This document shows positions 21,549 through 32,877 of a stretch of 64,000 nucleotides of DNA, piece by piece. Under the pieces are notes generated by a model. It ran no database searches, was not told the origin of the DNA, and worked only from the letters and a program-made list of their open reading frames with translations. The stretch is from Lophium mytilinum (lineage: Eukaryota > Ascomycota > Dothideomycetes > Mytilinidiales > Mytilinidiaceae), in contig MU004183.1 of assembly GCA_010093605.1 (NCBI GenBank), positions 992,001 to 1,056,000 of the forward strand, read 5' to 3'. The position numbers were made by a program, and so were the translations under genes. Position 1 is the first letter of the stretch. Every line of letters starts with the position of its first letter.

Positions 21549-22786
21549 GAACTAATCCAGCTGTACAGGACACACGCAAAAAGAACACAAAGAGCAATGT
21601 TGCTTCCACCCTTCGCAAAACGGGGCATTTCTCCCCCTCTTGAAGAATCCAACAAATTCAACAGACCCACTTCTCAGCAACAACAGTTGCATTCCACGGG
21701 CCTAGGCTGGTGACCCGTCTCCACCACCCATACATAGCACACACCCACCTCACCTCCGCCCGCAACTAGATCACCCTGCACACTTCCTGGATGAACCGCA
21801 AGGTAGAAGCGGTCCGATGCAAGGCTCGCCGTGTACCCTCACTACGGCCATTTGCGTACAGAACCGCCATCACCTAGGGGTGGGCGTCGACGCCCCGCGC
21901 TCCGCAACCCTGAGAAAGCTCGCTAGTCGGACAGTGTGTAACGGGCAACGCATCTCCTGCTCCGGGAAGGGCAGCAGGGTGTCATAGCCACGCCGCTCTC
22001 AGAAGGGCATGCAGGGCCAGAAACACAAACCGGCCCGTCCGCTTGTCAAGGGTTCTTTTGATCCGAGTCGAACCTACTGTTGTCCAGGTCGCTGGTAACT
22101 GCGGCGAACGGCCTATTTGAGCGTCTTGTGTGAGCGCAAAGCGCCCGGTCCGCTGGCCCCATATGAAACCCGCTTCATTATTCGCGTTGCCATGGCGAGA
22201 TCCCATGATCGGCTGAGAACATCATCTGAACAGTGCGAATCACGGGGGGACCATGTGCAGGTGACAGATGTCTGATTTGACATCCTTAACATATTGTACA
22301 AGAAGTCAAAGCGACCCGTGTCCTGTCATCCATCGAAGGCAGAAATAGCCAATGGAGACGAAAAAGGGCCAAAGCCGCTGAAATCCACTCCCTCATAACA
22401 CATAATGCCGTTTCCATACCACATGAGAAGCCTTTTTGACACCCCGAGATTTCGTAATGCCACCCGAGCTCACACCGAGGGTGCGAGCGTTCCCGGTAAA
22501 ATTGCCAGACTCCCGAAGATTCCTCCTCGGAAATAGACCTTGCGCCATCCATGAACAGCCTGTGACCCGCAGGGCCCACTGTAGTTTCCGTCTCGGCTTT
22601 GTACAGCGTATGCCGTCGCCGTGATCATGGAACAAACATTGAACGAAAGGAAGGGAATGTAGGGAAAGAGGGAGGGGATGTGCAGAAAGCATGTATATTG
22701 ACATACCAAAGAGAGGATATCCGGCCATAAGAGCGCGAATGTGCAACAGCCGTCCAGCGGTTGGCTTGTCGAGAAGGGCGCCCCTT
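21549..22786. other. Intergenic between small secreted protein and GH17 genes
   Basis: About 1.24 kb. It includes the 3' UTR of the GH17 gene and the upstream region of the small secreted protein. ORFs overlapping 22393-22786 are out-of-frame extensions of the GH17 region. A T-arm-like word at ~22070 does not belong to a complete tRNA. Nothing else is seen. Confidence 0.45.
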
Positions 22787-24302
22787 CTACATGAAACCCC
22801 AGTACTTCTCTGCGTTGTAGGAGCCGGCAAAGTCGGACTTCCAGGCACTGCTGAAGGCAGAGAACAAGATGATACTATCGCCGAACGCGTCACGGAGAGA
22901 CTGAAGCGCATCCTTTTGGTTCTGTGGGCTGGGTACAGCTTTTCCATTGGCGTCTCCAGATGATGGCCAACCGGACTCAGTGACGATGACCTTCTTGCCA
23001 GGGCACGCCTGCTCGACCTGCTGGACGGTGCCTCTGACGAAGGTACCCGCATCCTTAGCCGCTGTGTTGGAATCGAAGAAAGCATGGCTATTGACCATGG
23101 CGTAGTCGGAATTCTGACAGAGCGAGGGATTATCAACTGTGGCTGGGACAGTGTCAACAGTCCCAATGGGTCCAGTGTATCCAACAGCCTGGAGCTGCTG
23201 GCGGGCTTGATTGATAGCGTCGACTACGGCGGATGCTGTCATCTGGTGCGAGTTGACTTGCTCGTTTCCGACACTAATGAGAAGGATGTCATCCCATTTC
23301 CCGTTGGCGTATTGATTGACAGCATCGGAAAACATTTTGACGTCGTCTGACACAGTCTCGGTCGGCACATAGATTCCAAGCATAAGCTTTTGTCCGTTGG
23401 CCCTCGCATGTTGGAGCCCCAGGGCAACCTGATTGCAGCCGGTTCCATACAGACGAACTACTCCGTAACTCTTCATCGCATTAAACTCATCGGCGATTTG
23501 AGAGTCGCTTTTGCATGAGGTGGAGTCGCCTGATCCCGTGAACGGATCCCACGCGACGCCAGAGGGAAAGCCTCCAGAGGGTGCAGATGGAGCCTGTGTA
23601 GCTGAAGGCGCCGGGGCTGCAGAAGTCACCGGAATAGCAGAAGAGGGTTCTTCAACGGTGGACGAAGAAGGCGCAGGCGAAGGAACTGGGGTCTCGCTTG
23701 CTGGGGCAGAAGTTTCGGCTTCGCTGGAGGTACGCTCTGGAGTTTCCATTGCAGTGATAGAGGTCGGAGTCTCAGTGGACGACTCCACGGCACTCGAAAA
23801 CGAAACCTCGGAAGTTGAGAGTGCGGCCTGGGTAGAGACACCGGCCTTCATGACATTGACGGTGGTGGTTGAGTATGTAACCGTGGAAGTGACCAGTACG
23901 AAAGAGGGTCCCTCCTTGGGAGTCGCCGCAGCCTGGTTGATAGGCTCCGTGTGGGTCGCATACGGGATGCCGTTCTCATCCACAACGATTGTCATTGTGA
24001 CCGTAGATGTTGCCGTAGAAGTCCCCTTGACCGGAGTCGCGGTGGCCTGATGGACAGACTCCGTGTAGGTCGAATAGGCGACGCCATGCTCGTCAACCAA
24101 AACAACGACCTCGGTGCCAGTGACGGTAACGACAGTGGTCTCGGTAACATAATCGCGCTTCGCATGACGGTGATGACGATGGCCTAAAAAGGAGGTTAGA
24201 TTAGCATGACTTTGTCGCCTAGAAAACCTGCTCACCATGCGGCTGCGCAGCGGCGAACCCGAGCAGGGCGATTGCACCAGTGGTGAAGTAGCCGGCCTTC
24301 AT
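22787..24302 (-). CDS. GH17 cell-wall glucanase / glucan beta-1,3-glucosidase, Scw/BtgE-like
   Basis: Exon 1 (24302-24236) encodes the signal peptide MKAGYFTTGAIALLGFAAAQ; a 52-bp intron (GTGAGC...TTTTTAG) splits a Gly codon; exon 2 runs 24183-22787, total 487 residues. A dibasic AKR|DYVTET site suggests Kex2 processing. Residues ~35-225 are Ser/Thr/Pro-rich with two related TxxVxVDExGxxYxTxTExxxQA modules, a heavily O-glycosylated stalk. The catalytic domain has the acid/base Glu330 in SVGNEQVN and the nucleophile Glu425 in VTESGWPSSG, the GH17 signature. These enzymes cleave or transfer beta-1,3-glucan in the wall. It neighbours a chitinase on the same strand. Confidence 0.92.
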
Positions 24303-26993
24303 ATTGAAAGAGTGTATACGGTAACGCTGGCCTTAGAGGTATGTACGATTGACGATGTCAACAATTCGGCTAGCGAGACCGGCCCGCAGCGTCAGTAACT
24401 GGAGCAAATAAGGTCGGCGATGCGACTCGATAGATCGCTGAGTAGGGCGATTGCGCCAGCCACGGGGGCGAGCTAGAGAGAGTACGGTGTAGATGGAGGA
24501 AGGGAAGGGACCAAAGATACGATAGACACCTACGAAAGCTAAGATCTCAACGGATCTACCGTAGGGAACGTGAAGGGTCCGACCACGCGGAAGTAGACTG
24601 GTTGCTCGAGGCGACGGTTAGTATGTGGAATGCGGAGTACATGAGATGCAGAATGGCAAATAAAGGCAGGATGCAAGGATCGGAGGAGTTAGAGGAAGTG
24701 AAGGAGGCTCAAGAGGAGGAATGTAGAGCTCAGAGCGCGGGGGTGAGGGCGTCGCACCAGTCAAGGGAGGGGAGTCGGCTTACCTGGCTGAAATGAATGG
24801 CGGCTTCGTCGAGAAGCGGGCAGATGAAGGAATTGGCTGACTGCAACGCCGAGGGCTGAGCGAGAGAAGGAGTGATCTCGGGCAGCAAGAAAGGAAGGTA
24901 AGAGGTGGAGGAGAGGGTGAGGAGAGTGAGGTCGTGCGGGTGACAACAAGATAGAAGGAGCGCAGTTGGCGCTAGTCCGAATCAGGCAAGGCGCAATGTC
25001 GTCCGCTCAATTGTTTCGAGTTGACGCTGCCCACATAATCGCCGGTTACTATTCCCGGAGTGACGGGTCCCATTGATGTCCTCTGGGTAGTGTTCGCACG
25101 GCCCAAGACTGAGTTTGGGGATCTCGCCGGCTGAGGCGACCCTGCGACCTCGGAAATTTTACCAGAGGGCTTCAATGCTTCTATCTTCATCATGATTTTC
25201 ATGTGTGCTGAGAGGTCTATGACAGTGACAAAACGCGTGAAAAGACCTATCTTGAGGAGCTAGCAGTCACCATTGAAAAGCACGATATAACAGCACTTGA
25301 AGCTAGCTTGAACCCGGACCCGCAAACCCGACATTGTAGGTGTCGCCATATGTCGCGGCCTAGTGAGTTTCCCAGTGATCAAAGCGATGAGCTACCGCTT
25401 TTTTTTTGGATGTTCAGAAGTGTGCTAAAGCTCCCATGACAACGACGAGACATTGTACACAGCCCAAGGACTCGGCATTACGACCGCTAACAGAAATCGA
25501 TCTTGACATCTTTCCAGTAGCGAGCTCCCTGAGGTCACTGCCTGGGGCGGGCATGGTCTATAACCGTCCATTTGGAATGCCATAGTACTCAGATGTTTGA
25601 AAGGTGGGGAAACTTACATGGAGTCAAGATTCTCAATGTACAACTTAGACAATGTACGATTTCTAAGACAATTGGGGCCAGATCGTATCCGTTTCCGTGG
25701 GTCTTTGACGCGGAATATGCCCTAGTGAGATGAGACATACCCACCATGAGTGAGTGAAGATCTCGAAGCATCTAGTCCTGTCGATACCATCAAAGTATAG
25801 TAGTCCTAGACAAACAGAGAATGCGTGGCGGTCCGCTCTTTCGAGATGCGGGCGAGAGAATTATCCGTACATAATCTAAATTCTTGCAGCATGGTTCCTG
25901 GTACTGAGGACTCGGTATGTCTAGCTTGATTTGCAGCGGTGCTCTTTCATGGATACAATACGGTGAAGAGAGATAGTAGATTCCTAAGCATACTTTGGCT
26001 AGAAAGAAAACACAACTTGTAAAAGAACCGCGGTACTAAAGTAGCGGAACTTCATTGCCTTCGAGAACGCTGCTGTGGTGTCTCAATGTCACTCGAGCAG
26101 GTGATATGGGGTTTCAATAGACCTGAGCTAGAACAAGTTGGTCTCAGTGCGCTGACGCTATCTTGCGACACAACTCATTCTTTTTGCCCGGTCCATTCAG
26201 TCAAGATACGAGAGTTTCCGACTATTGATCTCTGTGTAACCATAATCTACAGTCTGTCGTGCGGTCGGGTACCCCAACCACTCCGTCAACGCTGCGCTCT
26301 AGGAACACCTTACACATGGTCTGACAGCCCAGGGTTCGGACGTTGGGTGCGAGGCTGTAGTTGGCTACATGCAGTCGTCGACGTACTATAGATACAGCAA
26401 ATAGATGAATTTGTGTTTGTCTAAGACTAAAGCATCTGCCAATGGTTATGGGTCCCAATACGAGAACTGCTGAGCATAGTGTTACGAGACCGTCGCTTGG
26501 AGAGCTTTGGTACGGATGATTGAATAAATGTATCGGCTCGAAGAAAATGAAAGCGGTCTCAGGGTGGTTGTTAAAGAACTTCTCGGGTACGTCAGGCTGT
26601 CGCAAAGGGAGACGGGAGGAAAGGGGAGGGCTTTTCGTCCCGTTCCCAGCCGCGCACGTACCAGGCCCGAAACTCCGCATATGACCCCAAGTTCGGGCGC
26701 CGGTGTCCCACAACCTTTCGTCTTCCTCAAAATCAGACGTAAAGCGATGGGACACTACAGTTGCTGGTACGCATAATGAAGCCACTCGAGAGAACTAACA
26801 CGAATGTGCCAGGTTGCAAGAGCAGTGACAACAGACGCGTTTGGCAGTGTAGGCCAGCGCACAGCGCACAAACAGCCACTGCAAGTGGCCGGGCGAGCGT
26901 CTGAAGCGGCAGTCACGTGCCTTACGCACTGACTGCGAAAAGCGGGGCTAGACCTTGGAAATCCTCACGTACATAATGCTTTTATTTTCGCAA
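24303..26993. other. Long gene-poor interval upstream of U5 snRNA
   Basis: A 2.7-kb stretch without a supported protein gene. The first ~650 bp, purine-rich on the plus strand, is probably the GH17 promoter and leader. A 187-codon minus ORF at 26222-26785 has no domain and is rejected. No transposon ends, long repeats or AT-rich islands were seen. Confidence 0.45.
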
Positions 26994-26994
26994 G

Positions 26995-27121
26995 ATCCAA
27001 TTGTACGGTGCGACGCCTTGTACAAACCCATTTCTTGCCTTTTACCAGAAGTGGCCGCGAGATGCGCACAAAACCGTACTATTCAATCTTTGGAACCCCA
27101 ACTTAGGTGTTCGACACCTAG
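26995..27121 (+). ncRNA. U5 spliceosomal snRNA
   Basis: The invariant U5 loop I GCCTTTTAC stands at 27037-27045 on an 8-bp stem, CCATTTCT (27028-27035) with AGAAGTGG (27047-27054). Outside it, GTACGG (27003-27008) pairs perfectly with CCGTAC (27074-27079), and TGCG (27009-27012) with CGCA (27065-27068), making the long stem I. A single-stranded Sm site AATCTTTGG follows at 27085-27093 and then the 3' hairpin TAGGTGT-TCG-ACACCTA at 27104-27120. Order, spacing and all diagnostic elements match U5, which holds the two exons in the spliceosome. The exact ends are estimates; a T-run follows at 27128. Confidence 0.88.
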
Positions 27122-27702
27122 CTTTTGCTCTTTTTTTTCAATTTTTTGCCCTTTCGCTGGCCCTTCACCTTCACCACTGCTGCATTCTTAATCGAAGCTC
27201 CTACCGTGATTCTAACAGGTAGGGATACTTTTTATGACAGTTAGACATTGTTTCGCAATAAAAGATTAGATAGATGCATGGGAGATGAATCTCTCGCGAC
27301 AACGATTGAACACAAATCAAGCAATCAATCAACCTCACGCATGCATCTATCTATTCGCGTGTATGAGAAGCCTTATGTAGTTAAGACCCATTACATTTAA
27401 AAGATGCCAGCGCACATGCTGTAAGCATTCGCTCTGTTGCTGACCCAATTGATGACTTTTAGTGCGTCTTTTTTGTAGAAGTTTTCGATTTGTAGATATG
27501 TACAGACTCGTGAAATCTAGCCCAGAAGCATGACATCCATGCAAACCCAACGCCGGTTGATCCTCACTAAAAGTACGATGATCCGGCTTCCTTCCTTTCT
27601 CCAAAAGCAACATTCCACCCATGTGTAAATACACCCCACAGCCGTATCATAATGATGCCTCCATCGTGCTCTGCTTTCTGATAAGAGATTGCTATGCCCG
27701 TC
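27122..27702. other. Intergenic between U5 and J-domain gene
   Basis: About 580 bp; includes T-rich runs after U5 and probably the J-domain gene's 3' UTR. No further RNA or protein gene is recognised. Confidence 0.4.
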
Positions 27703-28578
27703 TCACCTCTCCCTCACTGTCTCCGTGCTGCACTTCTCGGGATTCTCTACTGAATGGCCTGTCAGCCCCGTATACCCATCCAATTCCGCCCTCCGCAGGA
27801 GACTCTGAATCTGTGCACCCTTATCCATTCCCACCGCTGCCCGTCGCTGCGTCATCAGCTCCCGACTTGCCTCCCTATGCTTCCGGTCCGTTTGCTCCAG
27901 CACGCTCGTGCTGAAGTTACTCGCTCTGGTCGCTTGCCCAACACCCCCTAGACATGCGAGCACAACAATGAAACTCAGAAAGGCGAAGTTGGAAGCGAAG
28001 ACGGGTGATTGCGGCTCCTGTCCTTTTTGGCGAGAGCGCCACTGCTCCCAGTCTTCCCAGGTCGCATTTCGCATCGGGTCTTGACCTGGTGGCCACTTCC
28101 GTGGGGTTTTATCTGACCGCGGAGGAGCAGCCCAGCCAGCTCCGTACGAATCGTAGGCGGATCGGCGGGCCGGGTCGGAGAGCAGGGCGTGGGCAGCGAC
28201 GAGAAGACGGTACCGCTCTAGCCGCGTGTGGAGAGGAAGAGCGGCGGCGGGGGAGGCGGCATGGAAGCGGTCGGGGTGGTAGAGCTTCACTAGGGCGTAG
28301 AAGCGCGCTTTGGTATATGGTGTGCCCGGAGCGCAGGAGAGGATTTGATAGGGAGATGGAAGGGTATGTGGATGTGCCGGAGCGGGCCAATGGAGCTCGT
28401 GAGGCTCATTGTGGGAGGGAACCTTCGATTCGGAGGATTGTTGGGAGGATGTTGCGTAGGTTTGATAGAGGGGAGTAGAGGGGCATGGTGACGTCGTAGA
28501 TTGTGAGGAAGAGGGTTTATAGAGAGTCGAGAGGTTGCCGTAGGAGGAGAGAAGGATGGCGGGCTTCTTGGAGAGCAT
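27703..28578 (-). CDS. J-domain (DnaJ-like) membrane protein
   Basis: A 291-residue intronless protein. Residues ~75-145 form a J-domain with the HPD tripeptide at 101-103 (LVKLYHPDRFH) and the closing helix LLSDPARRSAYDSYG. A single transmembrane helix follows at about 196-214 (FAFLSFIVVLACLGGVG). The first ~60 residues are Ser-rich and basic, compatible with a mitochondrial presequence. J-domain followed by one membrane span is the plan of yeast Jid1 and related mitochondrial or ER J-proteins, which stimulate an Hsp70 ATPase; the compartment here is inferred. An upstream ATG 16 nt away is in another frame, so this start is kept. It is divergent from the next gene (667 bp). Confidence 0.85.
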   Translation of the reverse strand: MLSKKPAILLSSYGNLSTLYKPSSSQSTTSPCPSTPLYQTYATSSQQSSESKVPSHNEPHELHWPAPAHPHTLPSPYQILSCAPGTPYTKARFYALVKLYHPDRFHAASPAAALPLHTRLERYRLLVAAHALLSDPARRSAYDSYGAGWAAPPRSDKTPRKWPPGQDPMRNATWEDWEQWRSRQKGQEPQSPVFASNFAFLSFIVVLACLGGVGQATRASNFSTSVLEQTDRKHREASRELMTQRRAAVGMDKGAQIQSLLRRAELDGYTGLTGHSVENPEKCSTETVRER

Positions 28579-29245
28579 CGCGTAGGCGGCTCATGGCGAA
28601 CTGGAGGGTTAGAGGGAGGGCACAGTTAGGTGGAAGCTTCAAGTAGACCTTAGTGATCATCGGATCATCGGGTGTAGGAATTAGAGAGAATTAGGTTGTA
28701 GCTACAGATCTGGTGTAGATAAGATCGCCAAGAGATTTAACGGCTGTCAGGCGGTCCTCCATGTTTCACCTCGTCTTCTGCTGGGGACATCATTTCTGCA
28801 AGCACCCGCCGTCTGCACCCCTGGTCCCGTTGCGCACAATGCTAATTACCGTGCGCTTTATATAGCATATCGCCGCGCCTGCTGCTATGCTAGCAGACTC
28901 CTCTTCTCCACGTTCTTTCTGCCTCTTAGACATCTCAGGGGAGTTGCTCCCTTCACTCTCTTTTGGTCAAGTTAGCCTTGCGCGGCAAGTTGCTATTGTT
29001 TACTTAGCGAGTTCCTATTGAGCGGTTGCTTCGATCTCACTCTCTTTACTATTTTATGCTAGATAGCCTTTATCAATCCTTCCCGCTCTTTCCGCTCCTT
29101 CTCACTTTCACTTTGCCCTCTTCAACAACAAACTTCATCCTCAACTCGAGGAGCGCTAGGTGTTCAAGTGCGCCTTTGGTAATCGAGAGCCTTCGATTGT
29201 CGACGACCGAATTGCCCGATTGCTACAACGACAACGACAGCCATA
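28579..29245. promoter_or_regulatory. Divergent intergenic region, J-domain gene / 438-aa unknown
   Basis: 667 bp between two divergent starts. The part from 28990 onward is rich in C and T (CTCTCTTTACTA...), a typical 5' leader for the right-hand gene. No defined regulatory site is assigned. Confidence 0.35.
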
Positions 29246-30692
29246 ATGAAAGTGAAAGGAAATTCGTTCTCTACGGATGGCCAGGATGTGGAGGCAGAGC
29301 TTGACGCCATCGTCGAGCGGCGATCACGTCAAGATCTTGGTCCGTTCAACGGTTTCTCGAACCTCGACCGCTCATTCGATCCGTCCGACCAGCTGGACGT
29401 CGACCTGATGATCCTGGATTTCCTAGCGTTCAAGACGATAGAGTCCGTTCTCACAGCTGAGCAGGCCAGAATTGACGGTACGCACATAGAGGCCTGGGAG
29501 ATGCCCGAGGATAAAATCGAAATGTCCAATCGTACGTCCAAAATCATTTCCTCACCCATGCGTACTCTTCTATCAGTCAACTGATAGCTCGCAGATTGGA
29601 TCGCTTGGGTCGCGAAGACCCACGGCGCTGACGCTGTTCCACCTGAGATGGCTAGCCGGATAAAGCTGCTGGAGTTTGTGCTTCTGTTCACTCGAAGACT
29701 GGACCCCTGGGCTAATCTAACGACCGCTACCTCTTTGGAGAAGACGCGCGAAAAGAACAAGGCCCTAGCTGCATTCATGAACAATCGCGCATCGTTCGCA
29801 TCACAATTTCTGGACATCTCGTTCGATCCGGACACCGACTTTCCTCTATCCAAACAGAAACTTCATGACAATCGTCTCCGTCTTGCTGTCGAGCTTGGAG
29901 TATCTGATCCCGAGTTTTGGGCGAAGGAGTACTACGGAACATCGAGGTGCCCCTCTCTCCACGATCTCATGGCCGACTTCTTCTGCGTGACGGCCGCTCG
30001 GGCTGCAGCTGATTGGACAGTGTCCGAGAAATGGCTAGACCTAGCAGCGGAATGGATGCTACAAGCTACCCTTGAAGCATACTTGATCTACGGTGTGAGT
30101 AGCGAAGATCTATTCCGCGATATCTTCTCTGTCGGCTGTCCGCCTCTGGACGCTACGCAGGACGAGTTGAACGACGAAGCGGTCCGGGAGACAGTGGAAG
30201 CTATGCAGGCGCTGTTCTGTGACCGCGAAAATCTACAACAGGAGGTTGCTGACTGGACAAGCGTGAGAGAGACATACATTTCGGCAGTGAGTCTTCGCAT
30301 ATTCTACGGTATGATATAATTTTGAGCTGGGTTGCTGACAGGTGTGGTTCTAGCTCACCCCGGACGCCTCCCCGCCCGTAATTTCCGAGCAGACGATGGA
30401 GAGCGCACGCGCCAAATTCGACATCGGAGGATTCCACGCGAACGTCTGCGCCTTTCTGCTGAGCTTACATCTAGCAATGCTTAAGCCAGATATGGTCCAA
30501 GTAGAACAGGGTCGGATTGAAGGAGTTTCAGAAGAAGAATCCCGCCAAATGTTGCAGAATATGGGCAAGTTGCGGCTCACTGACGAGGAAGCTGCAGAGC
30601 AATCGAAGGCCGCCTTCGCGAGGGCTGGAATCACGAGGACTATGGATGGGATGGGGCCAATGGAGGACGCCGAAGATGAGCTGATGGAGTAG
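29246..30692 (+). CDS. Conserved fungal protein of unknown function, 438 aa
   Basis: Three exons, 29246-29531, 29595-30286 and 30354-30692, joined in frame by 63- and 67-bp introns (GTACGT...CGCAG; GTGAGT...TCTAG with GCTGAC). The protein is acidic and mostly helical, with no signal peptide or transmembrane span. Segments such as WIAWVAKTHGADAVPPEM, WLDLAAEWMLQATLEAY and GGFHANVCAFLLSLHLAML suggest a compact helical fold. I do not recognise a family. Splice junction continuity and codon use make it a solid gene. Confidence 0.72.
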
Positions 30693-31498
30693 TAATCAGG
30701 TAACGGCGAGGGATCGGTATCATGATATTTCATTCAGTTGGTTACGGTTACTGGGGTACTGGTGTCCTATTTTGGGTAAGCCGGCGGATGCCCTCCTCCA
30801 CGACCAGGAGACTTGATTAATGGGAGGCCTCGGGGCTAACAAGATCAAGCTAGCCTTTTCATAATACTCCATGCTATACGGCGGCATGTACATGTACGAT
30901 ACAAACGGTCTCGAACCGTACAGACTTGAATTCACACAATTCAGGTCATCCAATTATCTTCTGATGCCTAAAACAAACCCAAGTATACGCACTCCTTCGT
31001 AAAGTCTCTTTCAGCTTCCCCATGACATGCGGATCTACCGTAAACGACGGCAATAAGGTACGGTATACTACATGCATCTCATAGAGTCGGGTTGTTGGGC
31101 ATGGACCACCAGCCAAGCTGATACGCATCAACGTCAATACACTACAAAAAGTGACACTCTTCTCCCACACGTATGCACCTCTTGAAGTAATCCGAACGAG
31201 TACGAGGGATCCTTTTCCTGAGATCTCACGGTAAGACCAAAATCTTACACGCGTATCAGTGTTCTGACCATACGGCCACCAATCTAACCAGAAGTGATCA
31301 CTAGCGCTTGGATTAGCTGACTCGTGACAGCTACGTATTGCGTATTGTACTTGTGAGAGGATTTTCTTGCTAGTCTATATAGCCAGACTTCTCTCACCTC
31401 GCATAAATAAGGTCTTCGCCTTCAGCCTACTTTCCAAGTCCAACATTAACTGCCTTCCCAACCTCTCAATCACCAAATACAAGAACCCAAGCATCAAC
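30693..31498. other. Intergenic upstream of the alpha/beta hydrolase
   Basis: About 800 bp with no supported gene. A TATA-like CTATATAG at 31374-31381 lies ~120 bp before the hydrolase start. Confidence 0.4.
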
Positions 31499-32521
31499 AT
31501 GACTACCACCAAACCTTCCATAGTCCTCATCCCAGGTGCCTGGCACCTTCCCATCATCTACTCTGCCGTTGAGGCTCTCCTCCGCGAGGTTGGCTACACC
31601 GACACCTGCGCCATCCAGTTGCCATCTCTCGGCGGAGAACCACCGTGTGCAGAACGAGAATCTGACATCACGCTCATTCGCTCTACAGTCACCGAACGAC
31701 TTCAACAAGGCAAAGACGTTGTTGTCGTAGCGCATAGCTACGCCTGTATCCCTGCAGGTGAAGCAGTCCGAGGCCTTCCCTCAAAGATCAGAGCCGACGA
31801 TGATGCCACTACCGAAGGTTCATTCGCCCAGGTAAGCTTGAGCAAAGGGTTCATCAAAACTTCAATCTCAACCTTGATCAAATCCATACATGTCCATATA
31901 GTCAACGTTAGCAAGCTGACTTTTAGACAGATGACGCATCAGGCCACCCAAGGGATCGGCATGCAGACTACAACGTCTACAGCTACAGATGTGAATCTGA
32001 GCTTAGGCGCCTCAATCGAGAATCCAGTCACTTCCCCAACCGGCCACGTCCTTGCCCTTGTCTTCCTCGCCGGACTGCTCGATCCCATAGAGCAATACGC
32101 TCCCTGGTCTCGCCCGGACGAACCCTACGTTCGCCTCTCTCCCGACGTCTCCGAGGTGAAGAACCTCTTCTACAACGACCTTGACGCCGAGGCTCAGGAC
32201 TACTGGTACGAGAAGTTAGCCGCGCACCACTCCTACGGTGCTCTGACGACACCGTGTACGTATGTACCGTGGCAAGGGGACTTCAAGTGCGTGTACGTGG
32301 CATCCGAGGATGATCAGGCTGTGCCGCTAGCCGTGCAGCTGGCGATATGCGGACAGGAGGGGGCGGTGATTAACGTTGTCAAGCGTAAGGCTGGGCATAG
32401 TTTGATGTTGAGCCAGCCGAAGACTGTGGTGGACATCATTGAACGTGTAGTGGCAGGGCAAGAGATCGAGAAAGGAGGAGACGAGGGCGAGGGTGTTGAA
32501 GGCAAGGGAACTGATGCGTAA
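31499..32521 (+). CDS. Alpha/beta-hydrolase fold protein (salicylate-esterase-like)
   Basis: Start at MTTTKPSIVLIPGAWH; the frame is open further upstream, but this ATG (AACATGACT) directly precedes the first beta strand. Features: oxyanion-loop strand IVLIPGAWH, nucleophile elbow VVVAHSYAC with Ser80, then VLALVFLAGL, acid region YVASEDDQAVP and the catalytic His in KAGHSLMLSQP. This matches the small alpha/beta hydrolases that act on methyl esters and related small molecules; substrate unknown. An in-frame 99-bp intron at 31832-31930 (GTAAGC, GCTGAC, acceptor GACAG) is likely, giving 307 residues; unspliced it would be 340. Elbow A-H-S-Y-A instead of G-x-S-x-G is a common variant. The acidic C-terminal tail is dispensable-looking. 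Confidence 0.82.
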   Translation: MTTTKPSIVLIPGAWHLPIIYSAVEALLREVGYTDTCAIQLPSLGGEPPCAERESDITLIRSTVTERLQQGKDVVVVAHSYACIPAGEAVRGLPSKIRADDDATTEGSFAQVSLSKGFIKTSISTLIKSIHVHIVNVSKLTFRQMTHQATQGIGMQTTTSTATDVNLSLGASIENPVTSPTGHVLALVFLAGLLDPIEQYAPWSRPDEPYVRLSPDVSEVKNLFYNDLDAEAQDYWYEKLAAHHSYGALTTPCTYVPWQGDFKCVYVASEDDQAVPLAVQLAICGQEGAVINVVKRKAGHSLMLSQPKTVVDIIERVVAGQEIEKGGDEGEGVEGKGTDA

Positions 32522-32877
32522 AGGCTTCCGGCGATGTGTACTTACCCCATGAGACTGTCGGGAGCGCTTGACAGCCTCAATCTGAATTAGCGTTCCAAGG
32601 TTGGTAGAAGTAGTCAATCGGAGGGTGAGGATTAACTAGATACTAGATTCACGGCCAGACTCCGTTGACCATGAAGCGGCACTCTACAGCCGTCTGAGGT
32701 GGCCCAGCGAGCGATTAGCCTTGTCAAAACTATACCTACATTTTCCGTTTTGGATAACGTGTCAAGGACCTTCAAGCGGTGCTAAACAAGCCTAGCCTTT
32801 TGCTGGTACGGAGGTCTCTCCTTCTGAATTGGGGCCTACTTTCTTAGGATAGAAACAAGACATGAAAGGCAAGAACC
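32522..32877. other. Intergenic, carries copy 1 of a dispersed repeat
   Basis: 356 bp between the hydrolase and the solenoid protein. It contains the repeat at 32655-32795, listed separately. No gene. Confidence 0.5.
32655..32795 (-). repeat. Dispersed repeat, copy 1
   Basis: Aligns over ~140 bp with 42766-42895 at about 70% identity (shared words CTCCGTTGA, ATGAAG, CTTCAAGCGG). On the minus strand both copies read the pattern V-x-C-x-F-M-x-N-G followed by a stop a few codons later, suggesting descent from the 3' end of a gene. The family is not recognised. Confidence 0.7.

Noticed and set aside
22055-22100. T-arm-like GGTTCGACTCGG on the minus strand
   Set aside because: Flanking arms of a tRNA cannot be formed.
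26222-26785. 187-codon minus-strand ORF in the gap before U5
   Set aside because: No recognisable domain; composition is not convincing for coding DNA.
24303-26993. Search for a decayed transposon or virus-like element in the longest gap
   Set aside because: No terminal repeats, no polymerase- or transposase-like reading and no RIP-type AT-rich island were seen.
27104-27135. Hairpin followed by T-run, first taken for a stand-alone terminator
   Set aside because: Explained as the 3' stem-loop of the U5 snRNA.
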